A stretch of DNA of 64,000 nt. Source: Nephrocerus scutellatus (lineage: Eukaryota > Arthropoda > Insecta > Diptera > Pipunculidae). This document shows positions 19,811 to 30,839 of the stretch, in pieces. The position numbers and the translations under genes are program-made. The DNA lies in the NCBI GenBank assembly GCA_947095585.1, contig OX352765.1, forward strand, positions 56,880,920 to 56,944,919. The letters are read 5' to 3'. Every line of letters begins with the position of its first letter. Within the stretch, counting starts at the first letter, position 1. Under the pieces are notes generated by a model. It was not told the DNA's origin, did no database searches, and saw only the letters and a list, made by a program, of their open reading frames with translations.

Positions 19811-21567
19811 CTTGACAATATTTGGTATTTAGTATTTATTTAGTTAACATGATATCACTTACAATGAAGATTTAAATAATATTATAAGTTTTGTAAGGCT
19901 TAAAAATATTTTGAAATATCTGGTTTAAAAAAAAATATAACATGTATAGATATAATAACAGAAAGATAAATAATATTATTTAAGAGCCAATTGAAAGTAA
20001 AGGCAGAAACAATGTAAATATAAAGGAGACATTATGAAGTAAAATGATATAAGCATGAAATGTACGTTTAAGATAAGTTTAAAGATAATAAATCAAGTAT
20101 TATTCTATTGTGTGGCCAAGTGTGAAAGAAGAGATGTTTTAAATTTGTTTGTGTTTTCAATTCGTCAAAGCTTTATTGGCAGAGAGTTCCACAATCGAAT
20201 AGTTTGAACAAAAAATTGACGTTCGGACTGTTGACATGAGTACCCAGGTTGAGCTAACATGATGGACCTCCGAGATTGGAGAGGATGCTACTTATCATAT
20301 AGGTATTCTGGCTGTCGCATTTTCAATATGTCGCTTAGTAAACACAGTAACTTAAATCTTAAAAGGTTTTCAAAGGTACACCCACTTATCTGCTTAGAGA
20401 ATCTCGAAATATGGTCACCATATTTCAAACTAAAAATATACCTTGCGATGTTGTTATACATAACGTTTAGCTTTTTCTTATAGACTCATAAAAATTTCGC
20501 ATCCATAAAGTAAGACTGGTAATAGAAGATTTTTTGCCAGCATCAACTTGGTTTTTATAGATAGAAAATGCTGACTGGCCAACATTGTACGCAGTCCACA
20601 ATACACCTTACCGATAGCACTATTTATATTTGTGTCCCAAGAAAGAGTACGGTTAAAGATCAGTCCTTGGGTTTTTAGCTGTATCCGCCCACTTAATCGG
20701 ACTATTTCCGATTTTAACCGATTGGAATTCAGATAAATCAAGAACTCTACGATGTATAGCTAGTGCCTTGGACTTTTTTAGTTTTAAACGAAGCTCATGT
20801 TTTAAAGACTAATCCTTTAGGCTTGACAAATCTTCATTTATTAGATGAATAGGTCATCAATCTTAATCGTAAATCGTTCACATACAATGAGAAGAGTGTA
20901 GGGCCTAGGATTGACCCTTGAGGTACATCGGTTAAGACATTACGAAAACGTGAAGTCTTGTCACCAACTACCACGTGTTGTTGCCTTCCTTCCAAGTAGG
21001 AGGAGACTAGTTTTGCAGATATAAAGAAAAACCTAAAATCCTGCATTAGTTTATTGCACAGAATCGAGTGATTCACAGTGCCAAATGCTTTCGAAAAATC
21101 TAGAAGAATTAGAAAAGTAGGGTGATTATTATCCAAAGACTTCCGCACTTCATCAACAATGTATAAAAACGTCGTTTTACAGCTTCGCTTTGGTCTAAAT
21201 CTTGATTAATTTGAGCACAGAAGTTGGTTTTCTGAGAGATATCTATGGATTTGTGACAATATAATTTTTTCTAGAACTTTTGACAGAAAAGGAAGAATAG
21301 CAATTGGTCTATATTCCGTCATTCTAGGATTGCTATTCATTGGTATAGGATTTATTTTAGCTCTCTTCCACTCGGATGGGAATACGGACATAGTTAGCAC
21401 AGAGTTAAAGAGATACGTTATAAATGGCAGTATTATGGGCAGAAGAATTTTGACAAACTTAGGATTTAATCCATCTAGACCAGTATCGTTAGAGCTTATA
21501 AATTATGTTTCACACAAAATTATTGGTATTTTAAAAAAGACTTAATTTTAATTCAATATTTTATAAG
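19811..21567 (-). pseudogene. LINE-A, 3' half (RT, thumb and C-terminus)
   Basis: The minus strand carries the later half of a non-LTR retrotransposon ORF2. Present are a SNDTGLDGLNPKFVK region near 21500, EWKRAKINPIPMN and YRPIAILPFLSKVLEK (21206-21400), LLDFSKAFGTVNHSIL and VPQGSILGPTLFSLYVNDL (20834-21148), a thumb region (20478-20741), and the terminal RQFFVQTIRLWNSLPIK block near 20170. The FADD catalytic region is damaged around 20850-20870. Frames change several times. The 5' half resumes at 35548 beyond the errantivirus. 19811-20104 would be 3' UTR. Confidence 0.8.
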
Positions 21568-22048
21568 TGTTAAGTCAATCTTAATAGTAGAATTTAACGA
21601 ATGGTGAATAGTAAATGATCAATAGTGAATGATCCATAGTGAGTGACTGAATGAATAGTGAAGTCTGAATGCTTCTGCTTTTATACTTAATTCTATATAC
21701 TTATTCTGCTATGTGATCCAACTGTTTTGCATTGGACTTGACTGTCCTTGAAATGAAGATCAAAACATGTTCTCGATTTAGATCCGCTTTGAGATAAGGA
21801 TGCGTTCGTGTCAGAACTTGAATGTTATCTAAAAGCGTATTGAATATATTCGTCGTAATTGACCATCTGGTGTTTTGATCATATTGACCTTGAATTGAAA
21901 GTGGTAAACAAGATATGAAGTTGGATCGCATTTACATTGTTCTTATTCTATGTGATTATGCGATTACATACTGTGAATATCTTATATAGTTATCCAGTAT
22001 TTCTATATGATATCGGGTGCCTGTAGTGGGATATTCTCTATGTTAACA
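21568..22048 (-). repeat. Errantivirus 3' LTR
   Basis: The LTR is 481 bp, bounded by TGTTAA at 21568 and TTAACA at 22048 (plus-strand reading). It is next to a purine-rich GTTGGGGG tract on the minus strand (plus 22049-22056), as expected for a PPT. The 5' copy shares most of its length, including GAATGATC, GTGAGTGACTGAATGAATAG and GATAAGGATGCGTTCGTG. Confidence 0.8.
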
Positions 22049-22282
22049 CCCCCAACGCTAGCCTGAGGCTCCGACGAAGTAATAGCTTTATATATTGATA
22101 TTTTCTTATATTTTAAAAATTTATAAATTTATGATATGATTATTAATATGAAAATTATAGATATATAAGATGTATGAAAATAGGTTTGTCATTTAGTTTT
22201 TATAGTAATTTCTTCAATATGTTTTCTATTGTTTTCTATTTTTTCGATATGAAAATCTTCTAATTTGATTATTTCGATACTC

Positions 22283-23600
22283 TTATTTTCTTATTACTTC
22301 TGATATAAAATATGGAAGGATAATGTTATCTTTAATTTTAAAATATGAATTAATATATGTCTTATTTTTTATTTCTATGATACAATTTTCGAATTTAAGT
22401 AACTTACTTCTATATAACTCTATTTTTAATTGATTACAGTTATGTTTAATATTGATTTTAGAAATGTTTTTTGTTAATACAATTCCTGGAGTTATTTCCT
22501 TTATTTCATTTCCTGTGAAGTTTTTCATTTGACAATAGGCCTTTTCGAATTTAATTATGTTTGAAATACAGTTATTTTTGATTTTATTTAGATTTCTCTC
22601 CAAATTGTCTTTTACATTTTGATCATATATGTTATTATTTTGGTCTATTATAAAAATGTTTTCATTTAGTGATATAGCTTTATTGTTTTTATTTGGCATT
22701 GGTTCAATAAAAATAGTGGAATATGAGGAGTTTGAAAATTTGGTTATTAAAAGTATTATTATAATAAGTTCATATTCAAATATTACGGCTATTTTTGTGT
22801 CTTTAAGTCCTTGGATATTTTAAGCTAGTTTTATTTCCTATTCTGTTAAAATATTTTTTGAAAGTATACCAAGTTTGCTTGTTAGAATAATTTGTTCTAT
22901 GTCGTCTATGTGATGTCGGAAAAGATTGATGTCATTATTAATTTGATAAAAATGTTGTATGCAATTTATTTCTTTTTCTATCTTAGTAATGTCTTTTTTA
23001 TTTAGTTTGTTAAAGTCATTTAAAAATTGTGGAATATTTTTTTGTTGGTTTTGAATATGATTAGTTATATTTTCTATCTGTTGAGATATCTTAAAATTGA
23101 ATGAAACTTGTTTATTATTTTCCGAAATTAATTCTTTGTTTTTTTATTTAAGAGCTTTTAGTTGAGATTTTATTTCGTCTTGAGAATCCATTGTACCTGC
23201 TATATATTTAAGTCCTGTACCAAATATGTTTATTAATGCTCGTTTTACTTTTGGATGTGGTTTAAGATTAGATATTTTTCGTTTTAAATGTCTGAAGTTA
23301 TGTATTAGTGTATTAAACATTGGGTTAGTTGTACCTATTTTGGATTGTATAAGATTTATATTTTCATTTAAATGATCCATAGTATTTTCTGTGTCCCTTA
23401 TGTTTATTATATGTAGAACTTTATTAAAATTTTGAATAATGTTTATATCTTCTTTTTTAATTGTCATGTATCCGTTATTATTGTTTAAATCGTGTATTTC
23501 AAGAAATTGTGCTTTAGTTTTTGGAAAACAGCATAGTATCGTTGATAAAATGATGATTTGAAAATGCATCAGTAAAGGATATAATTAAAAGATATAATTA
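22283..23600 (-). pseudogene. Errantivirus env remnant
   Basis: Two open minus-strand parts, 23144-23569 and 22283-22699, cover an envelope-type protein. The upstream part opens with a hydrophobic signal-peptide-like segment. It has a dibasic site near 23240 followed by the Gly-containing region typical of insect errantiviral fusion proteins. The middle (22700-23143) is out of frame. A start can be placed at 23569. Insect errantivirus Env proteins are membrane glycoproteins related to baculovirus F proteins. This copy is broken by at least two frame changes. Confidence 0.7.
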
Positions 23601-24631
23601 AGATATAATTTTGATTTCTTGTTTTATTGAAGTTACTTAGTGTTTATTTTTTTATGTTATTTTTAAATTTTCCTCTTCTGTTTTAAGATTTTACTAGTTT
23701 ATGAGTTAATTTATTATTTCCTTTTGTTTTAATTGTTGATGAATCGTAGTTTTGATATTTCTTTTTCCGTTTAATATGTGATTTATAATATTTTAAATTA
23801 TTTCGTTTATCGATTATATGATTTTCGTCTGTTTTTTCTGCATCGAGTTTTCTGAATATCATGTGGTTTTTCCCACCACGTGTTTCTTTGATGAAATTAT
23901 TTCCTGGTTGTATTTCTATATCTTCCCTTTCTTTATTTAATTTATTTATGGAAGTTTGTTTTTTCTTGAATATTTTATCTTTAATAGAATCATATTCGTT
24001 GTTATGTATTTTTCCATTTTTGAAATCGATTGGTTTTTTATCAGTAGTAGATTATTGGTATTGTTATAATAATTTATAATTTTTAATATCTTTTCTTCAA
24101 CAGTATTATTATTTGTGTTTGGATCATGCCTTAATAATCTAATGTGTTCATTGATTGTGTTATGTAGTCTTTCTACATCTGAATCGTATGTGTGGTTATA
24201 ATTTGAGGTTTCTTTAAGTGGGAGAGCTTTAAATCCTAGCTCGTTATCTACAATTAATTTATTTATTGGTCCAATAGCATCGATTAACGTTAGAATGCTT
24301 CTTTTAAATTCTGTCCATCTTCTTGCTGTAATTTTTATTTTTTTGATTAACATCTTCTAGTGTTTTTATGAATTCTTCGTTATCTGCATAAAGACAGTTT
24401 AAGGATTTTGGATTGAAATGCGATTTTAAGAGTATTAATGCTTTTTATCATCCAGTGATTTGATATAAATAACTTTTCTATTTTTATTAAAAATTTTTAT
24501 TTGTTTAATTCTTAATGAACCGGAAGTAATTTTAAAGATTGCTATTTGTGTTTTAAATATATTTAAAGAGGATTTACTAAGAGGAAATATATTTAATTCA
24601 TTTTCTTCATTTCTTTCTGTAAGATTTATTT
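23601..24631 (-). pseudogene. Errantivirus integrase region
   Basis: The frame at 23946-24353 contains the part of the integrase core spanning the second catalytic Asp (in a VDNE context) and the Glu block about 35 residues later. The N-terminal HHCC part between 24360 and 24630 is not readable in one frame. The C-terminal part runs out near 23700. Very AT-rich coding (Asn, Ile, Lys) matches the rest of this element. Confidence 0.7.
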
Positions 24632-25276
24632 CTATTCGGGAGAGTGCATCTGCATTTTTGTTTTTTGTTCCTTTTTATATGTGATTTCATAATCAAATTC
24701 GGATAGTTTTAGTCTCCATCTTACTAGTTTTGAATTTGGTTCTTTGATTGAGAAAAGCCATGTTAAAGGTTTATGATCAGTTTCTATTGTAAATTTACAT
24801 CCGAAAAGATATGGTCTGAAATATTTTGTTGACCAGACGATTGCTAATAGTTCTTTTTCAATGGTGCTGTAATTTATTTCATGTTCATTTAATGTTCTGC
24901 TAGCGTAACATATCGGATGATTATTTTGAGAAAGTATTGCTCCTAATGCATAATTACTAGCATCTGTTGTAAGGGTAAAATTTTTATTGAAATCGGGATA
25001 ACTTAATATTGGATCGTTTATTGATAATTTTTTAAGTGTGTTAAAACTTTCTTGATATTTTATATTTGAAATGTCTATTCTAGCATTCTTTTTTAAGAAT
25101 AATGTCATTGGCTTTGCTATTAATGAATAGTCTTTTATGAATTTTCTGTAATAACCCGTAAGTCCTAAAAATTGTTTAATTTGTTTCGTAGTTTTGGGTA
25201 TTGGAAATTTATTTACGCATTCTATTTTTTTTGGATTGGTTTTATTCCGTTTTGTGTCATTATTATTTATGTCCAA
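24632..25276 (-). pseudogene. Errantivirus RT end and RNase H
   Basis: A 214-residue frame begins at the end of RT ([15 protein letters not shown] and [12 protein letters not shown] blocks) and runs through RNase H, with the catalytic TDAS and TDHKP blocks visible. Upstream, about 100 residues of RT, including the palm YxDD motif, are missing between 25276 and 25400. The deletion makes the polymerase non-functional. Confidence 0.8.
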
Positions 25277-26110
25277 AAAATTCTGTTTCTTTCTTTAGAA
25301 ACTCTGATTTGTATAATAATTAAATATTAAATTGATTGAATGTATATGCTTTTGTATTGAAGTAGAGAAGATGATGGGTTTTGACTTCATCTTTATGTAT
25401 GTAAGGATATCTGTATGACTTCGCGTTTATTGGTACATTATCAGTGGTACGTATTTCATGCTTGATTGCATTCGTAAATGAGAGATTTGAATTTTCTTGA
25501 TAAAAAATGTTTGAATATTGATTTATTATTTTCAATAATTTTTGCTTCTCTTCTGCGTTGAGATGTTGAGTTCGTATTTGTTCCGTTAATGATTTATTAT
25601 TATATTCTTCTGTTATAGAGAAATGTTTTATATTAACTTCTTCAATTTCAACTTCAATAAATCCAAATTTATTTCAAATGGACCTTGGCATTTTACGTTC
25701 GTTTGAACTTCAATCTTATGATTTTCAACATTGTAAATTCCTTCATCAAAAATTATTTCGTTTTTCAAGTACTTCTGCTTCTTGAGGTAAACTAATCCTT
25801 CTTGTTGATTCACCAATAATTGTACGGTATGTTTGTTTGATCTTTCAAACAACATTTGTATAGTTTGTCCATTGATTCCTAATAGATTATGTTTATAATC
25901 TATCTTAGCGTTAAATCGTTTTAGTATGTCGTTTCCAATAATACCGTCGTATTTATCATGGAACGCGCAGACCAAAAGGTCGATTTTTTGCTTTAAATTA
26001 CCAAATTCTTTAAAAAGAGTTTGTCGGTCCAGTGTCAGTAATGAATTTTAATGGATTTTTATTAGACTTTATTTTTACAAATGGTAAGTCTCCTCCGAGG
26101 CTCGTGAGTG
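25277..26110 (-). pseudogene. Errantivirus protease and RT N-terminus
   Basis: A protease active-site DTG is readable near 26020, followed after a few codons by a stop. The frame at 25628-25975 carries the protease end (GIIGNDIL-type block) and linker, and that at 25320-25535 the RT N-terminal approach. Internal stops separate the three parts. Confidence 0.7.
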
Positions 26111-27110
26111 AAAATTTTCACTTGTTTCGCATTTATTTATGTCCATAGGTTCAACAGTTTGATTTTGTTGGATTTCAGGCAAACTATTGTAAATTGATTA
26201 TAATTTGGTTGTCTATAATTATAATAACTATCATTTCTATAATTATTGAACTGTCTGTTATTATTCTGATTTTGGTCGGATCTATAATTATTATAACTAT
26301 CATTTCTATAATTATTGAACTGTCTGTTCCTATTCTGATATTGGTCGGATCTATAATTATTATATTGTTTATCTCTATTTTGTCTTTGGTCTTTTCTGTT
26401 AAACTGTTCATTTTTATTCTGATTTGGTTATGTCTGTCTGTATCTATAATTGTTAAAATGTTCTTTTCTGTTTGCGTTTTGTTGGTATTTATTTCCATAT
26501 TCTTGTTTATTTGGAGCAAAATTATTATTTTTATTGTAACTGTTATTATAACGTATTTTTCTATTATTATTGTGATCATAGAATGGTTCTGCGTTTAATT
26601 GATCTGCGTAGCCTGTTTGACTAAGTATATCAATCGCTGATTCTAAATTCTCAGGATTTCTACAAATTAGAATTGTTTTTATTGGTTCAGGTATTTTATT
26701 TTTAAATATGTCAAGTGCAGTACGTATGTTATTTAATGCACATTCGTTCGCTATTTTACCAGGGCCAGTTACGAATAATGTTTTGTTATTTAATTTTCGT
26801 AGTTTATCTTTGATTTCATTAAAAAACCTAAACATTGTTTTTGAAAGTAACACCTCTCAATTCGTCGAAAAGTTGTTCTACACTACGTCTTTCGGCAAAG
26901 TTATTTTGTAAAACAATTTTTATATCATTCCAAGCAATAGCTTGGGTATTAATTTCTATTACTTCTCTAGCTTTTCTGATAAGTTTGCTTATTATTATGT
27001 CCGAAAATAAATATTGAGAAAGGTCATCGTAAGTTATTAATAGGGGATTTATTCTGTCTACTAAATTGAATGTTAATTAGTTGTCCGAATTTCCCTCAAA
27101 GTAAGGAGGT
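26111..27110 (-). pseudogene. Errantivirus gag with Asn-rich repeats
   Basis: The frame is readable from about 27100 to 26150. It has an N-terminal helical capsid region (LVDRINPLLITYDDLSQYL near 27050), the IPEPIKTIL..RNPENLESAI block at 26640-26700, and an Asn/Tyr/Arg-rich C-terminal part with a repeated FNNYRNDSYNNYRSDQ unit of about 23 residues (26200-26360). One in-frame stop at 26428-26430 and at least one upstream frame change break it. Confidence 0.7.
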
Positions 27111-27864
27111 ATTTAATAGGATTTAGGATTATTTTCTAAGATAGTATTATTTTCTTGCATTAAATTATCTTGCATTAAATTATTTACTTGATTTTCCATT
27201 GCCATTGTTATTATTTTTTGCGTATCAACTTGCAAAAGACAAGTAGGGAAAAATTTGTTTAAAAATTTTAAATTTAGAAATAGGAAATTGTAATTTTTTT
27301 AATGTTTAATATAATAAGATTTTGTAAAAATTTTATGTATGTATTTTAGAAAAATATAGTAATAAAAAGTATTTATCAACTTGCCCTTATTGTTGATCCT
27401 GCTTTTGAATTTTATTTATAAAGTTGTCTTCTGTTGTTGTCTTCTAACGATGTTATTTTCTTAATTGATTCGTCTTTTGATCCTGACGATTTGAAGTTTA
27501 AAATTATTTTGTAAAGTTGTCTTCTAATGGTGTAAATTTCTTTATACTGATTCGTCTTTTGATTCTTATGTTGTTTAAAATTATTTTGTAAAGTTGTCTT
27601 CTAATGGTGTAAATTTGTTTGTTTGTTCGTCTTTTTATTATAGAAATGTTCACTCTTTTGTAAAAAATTGTTAATCTGTTTGTCGTAGAAATGTTCACTT
27701 TGTTAAAATTATTAGTTTAATTGTTTTAAACTTCTTCACTCTTGTTGTAAAAAAAACTTAATTTATTTATTGCAGCTCTTCTTGTTAAAATTGTTAATTT
27801 GATTGTTAAGAAAAATTTCTTCTTTTGATTGCAACTAATGCAATTTCGTTATTGCGAATAATGA
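27111..27864 (-). other. Errantivirus leader, proximal part
   Basis: Non-coding and AT-rich, with TTTTGTAAAGTTGTCTTCTAA repeated three times at 27419-27610 and GCAA-AATGCAA words near 27830-27850. The GCAAATAATGCAA words recur at 30160-30240, on the far side of the inserted repeat block, which supports a single split leader. No PBS was recognised. Confidence 0.55.
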
Positions 27865-28721
27865 AATTTTTAAATTCTCTATATTAACTTCGCGTGCACG
27901 TGGCTGGCTGGGTGGCTGGTCAGATTTTCTGATCTATTTTTAACCTACTTCCCATTGCCCGATTTTATTGAAATTTTGCACACATGTATATTTCCGGTGA
28001 AAATCCTTTGAGGCCCCTCGGACCTCGGGGTCGGGGGGCTCCCATACACATTTTTTTTTAAATTATCAATTTTTAACGCACTTCCCGATTTTTCTGAAAT
28101 TTTGTACACATGTGTATTTCCGGTTACAATACTTTCTTTTAAAATTTGGAAGTGATAGGGCCCCGGGTTCGTGCGGCTCCCATACAAATTTAAAATAAAA
28201 ATTACCCGATTTTTTTCAAATTTTACACACATATGTATACCCAATAAACAATACTTTTTCTAAAATTTGGTAGTGATCGGGCCCCGGGTTGGGCCGCAAG
28301 GCCCTTATACATTTTTTTAATTTCTTATAGTGGCATCAGATACCGTCGTTCTTTAATGACTGTGTGCGGTGTGTGCTGCGCAGTCGGCATGGTTTTGGTG
28401 GTGGAGAGAGAGCGAGAAATCTTAGCTCACGCACAAATGAACCCAGCAAATAAAACGAGGCATACATGTTTTATGCTTAATTCAACTTACTTACTTATTT
28501 ACTGAGTTGTATTTTTATTGATGTCGTTTTTTTGTTGTCGATATCAACTTACAGATAGAACAACAAGTTTTCACAATATTCTGTCATTTGACGTTTTCAT
28601 AAATTAGTTCAGAGCAGTCAAAGAGTTCTCAAGATAAATGCTCGTGTTTCTTATTTGCTCAGAGTATGAGCGTGCTCTAAGTGCTCAGAATAAAATGATC
28701 TGAGATTTTTCAATTTTAACA

Positions 28722-30028
28722 TCTGAGCACGGATTTTGGCCGCAAATGTGAAAAACTCACATCTTAACCGCAAGTTCTTAGTATTAGTAGATATTGTGTG
28801 TAGTAGTATGATTTTTAACGCATGCGCATAATTTGATTATGCTTTAATGTCAACAGCAGTGTTGTTGCAGCTCGTTATTTCCACCTCAAATAAAAAAAAA
28901 AGCTACAATAAAATAATTTGCTTGGGTGAGTAAAATTATGGAGTTATCGCTGAAATGCATTCATGGCAAAAATTAAAAAATAAATTTAAAACACATGTTA
29001 TCGCATATTCGGTAATTAATAAGCAAAGTAATAAAAAGAATAAAGGTAAATTGAAAAATATAACAAATGATATTTGAAATTAAAAATTTAATAAAAATAA
29101 TAATTATATGAGAACAGGAAAAATAAACGAACATAAATAGAATAAAGAGAACAAACAAACAAGTGAGCAAAATGGGTAAGAGAGTTTAGTGAGCAAGTGC
29201 GCCCAATATTGAGCTTGGTAGTGCATTAAATGTGGTTTCGTTCATAATTTCGGTGATCACAGCCGAAACCTAAAAAATATCGCAAATGTTTATGGAATGG
29301 TAATCAACAAAAGAGCAAAATCAATATTTACGTTTCTCGCTCTTTGCAATTCCACCAGTTAGCGCGTTTCATAAAATGTGTCTGCTTATTTTTTGTACAC
29401 TCCCATCAGATCCCACAAACACAGACGCGTTTGAGATAGTTTCACTGCATTAGTATGCGTACAGTTGGGCTTTCTTTAGAGTAGGTTTTGATCACAGCTA
29501 ACAATTATAACGCCCACTAATACATGTGTTCTAAATTTTCTCTGCCTCCGTATCGGTGTTTGCAGTGCGATCCTTCTCTTCAAATTCAAATTTCGCCATT
29601 TTGATCTGTGCTGACCCTGAAAATAGCTTAAAATAATCCTACAACACTTTTCCTTCAATTCGGCTCACATTTATTGTAGCATTATTTGAAGCCCGTATAC
29701 GTGTACATGCAAGAAGCAAATTATTTTATTGTAGCATTATTGTTATTTGAGGTGGAAACAATGAGTAACACTTTGGTGAGACTTTTTCACATCTCACCTA
29801 GTTTTGAGTACGTGAGTTGTCGTCTGCATTAGACAAAATCGAACCTATTCAGAATTTGTACTAGAATCTTATACTAGAATCTGCCATTAAATTACACTAA
29901 GCCAAAGAAAGAAAAAACATCACACAACTTTAAAATTGTATGCTGTACACCTCGTACGTATACGAACTGACATATCTCACATTCAGGTGAGTTTTTCACA
30001 TTTGCGGCCAAAATCCGTACTCTGATGT
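28722..30028. mobile_element. Foldback-type element with long inverted repeats
   Basis: The left end (CTGAGCACGGATTTTGGCCG, 28722 on) and right end (reverse complement with CTCTGATG, to 30028) pair over about 45 bases with few mismatches. An inner pair also matches: CGTTATTTCCACCTCAAATAA near 28872 and TTATTTGAGGTGGAAACAA near 29737. The arms are therefore long and imperfect. No transposase is seen. A hAT MITE is embedded at 29264-29490. Confidence 0.65.
29264..29490. mobile_element. hAT-type MITE, copy 1
   Basis: Flanked by a perfect 8-bp duplication, ATCACAGC, at 29256-29263 and 29491-29498. Ends CGAAACCT and ACAGTTGGGC..AGGTTTTG match the MITEs at 38890 and 39221. Shared interior words include AAATGTTTATG, GGTAATCAAC, ACGTTTCTCGCTCTTTGC and CCCACAAACACAGA. 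The 8-bp duplication and CA..TG-like ends suggest hAT; the element is non-coding and depends on a transposase elsewhere. Confidence 0.85.
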
Positions 30029-30150
30029 CAAATGTCTCTTTCGATGATTTTCTCCTACAATAAAAAAAAAAATGACCCAGGATCGAGGGGCTCCCATATG
30101 AATTTCTGCGATTAGAGAATTTAGATGAAGAATTTTAATTTTTATGGGTT

Positions 30151-30479
30151 TTTTTTTTATTGCAAATAATGCAAAAACATTTTTATTAATGCAAATAATG
30201 CAAAATAAATTTTTTTTATTGCAAATAATGCAATGTTCTTCGTAGAATGATTCACTTGTAACTTCTTGCACTTATGTTTGAGGAAACTTCGGCTTCCAAC
30301 AAATTTTATTTGTGCAATTATTCAATTGTTTTGTAAAAACTTCGACTTTTACAAAAATTCACTTTTAAGTCACTTTTATAAAATTATAAAAACTTCGGCT
30401 TTACAATTTTATTTTTGAATAGCGTTTTTCAAACTTTAAAAAAGTAAGTCTTAATCGAATCAACGCAATCCTTTTTAAG
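30151..30479 (-). other. Errantivirus leader, LTR-proximal part
   Basis: AT-rich non-coding sequence with GCAAATAATGCAA repeated three times (30170-30235) and AACTTCGGCTT twice. It joins the 5' LTR at 30480. A recognisable tRNA primer site is not present next to the LTR, so the site has decayed or uses an unfamiliar primer. Confidence 0.5.
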
Positions 30480-30576
30480 TGTTAAGTCAAACTTAATAGT
30501 TGAATTTAACGAATGGTGAATAGTAAATGATCAATAGTGAATGATCAAAAGTGAGTGACTGAATGAATAGTGAAGT
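30480..30576 (-). repeat. Errantivirus 5' LTR, part next to the leader
   Basis: Matches 21568-21664 of the 3' LTR with a few changes. It stops where LINE-B begins; the last 14 bases (ATGAATAGTGAAGT) are repeated at 35241-35254. Confidence 0.85.
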
Positions 30577-30839
30577 TAAGTTAAGTTAAGTTTATTTATT
30601 TAAGGATTTATATATACAATTGTTTTGATCTTTAAAAAATATAAGTATAAAAATGTGCTTAAATTTAAGGTTGCTGGCTCGTCGATTGGGCCTTGCATAT
30701 ACTTGTCTTATGATAAACTATTAATAAATGGTTACATGTGAAATTAAACTTATAATTATGGCTTAAATAAATTCAGCTTCCTTACGGCTGATTGTCCATG
30801 GGGTTATGGTAGAGAATAAAAGTTGTACTGCCGAGGCTA

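Larger units (their letters stand above)
27865..30150. repeat. Dispersed-repeat block inserted in the errantivirus leader
   Basis: It begins with AAATTCTCTATATTAACTTCGCGTG and GGCTGGCTGG, has three TTTCCGGT-type units and a TCAGATACCG segment to about 28400, and ends near 30150 with GATTAGAGAATTTAGATGAAG. The middle is occupied by a foldback element (28722-30028). An open frame at 28973-29170 is AT-rich and not credible. Confidence 0.65.

Noticed and set aside
26194..26598. Ile-rich 134-residue plus-strand membrane-like ORF
   Set aside because: Antisense of the Asn/Tyr-rich errantivirus gag repeats.
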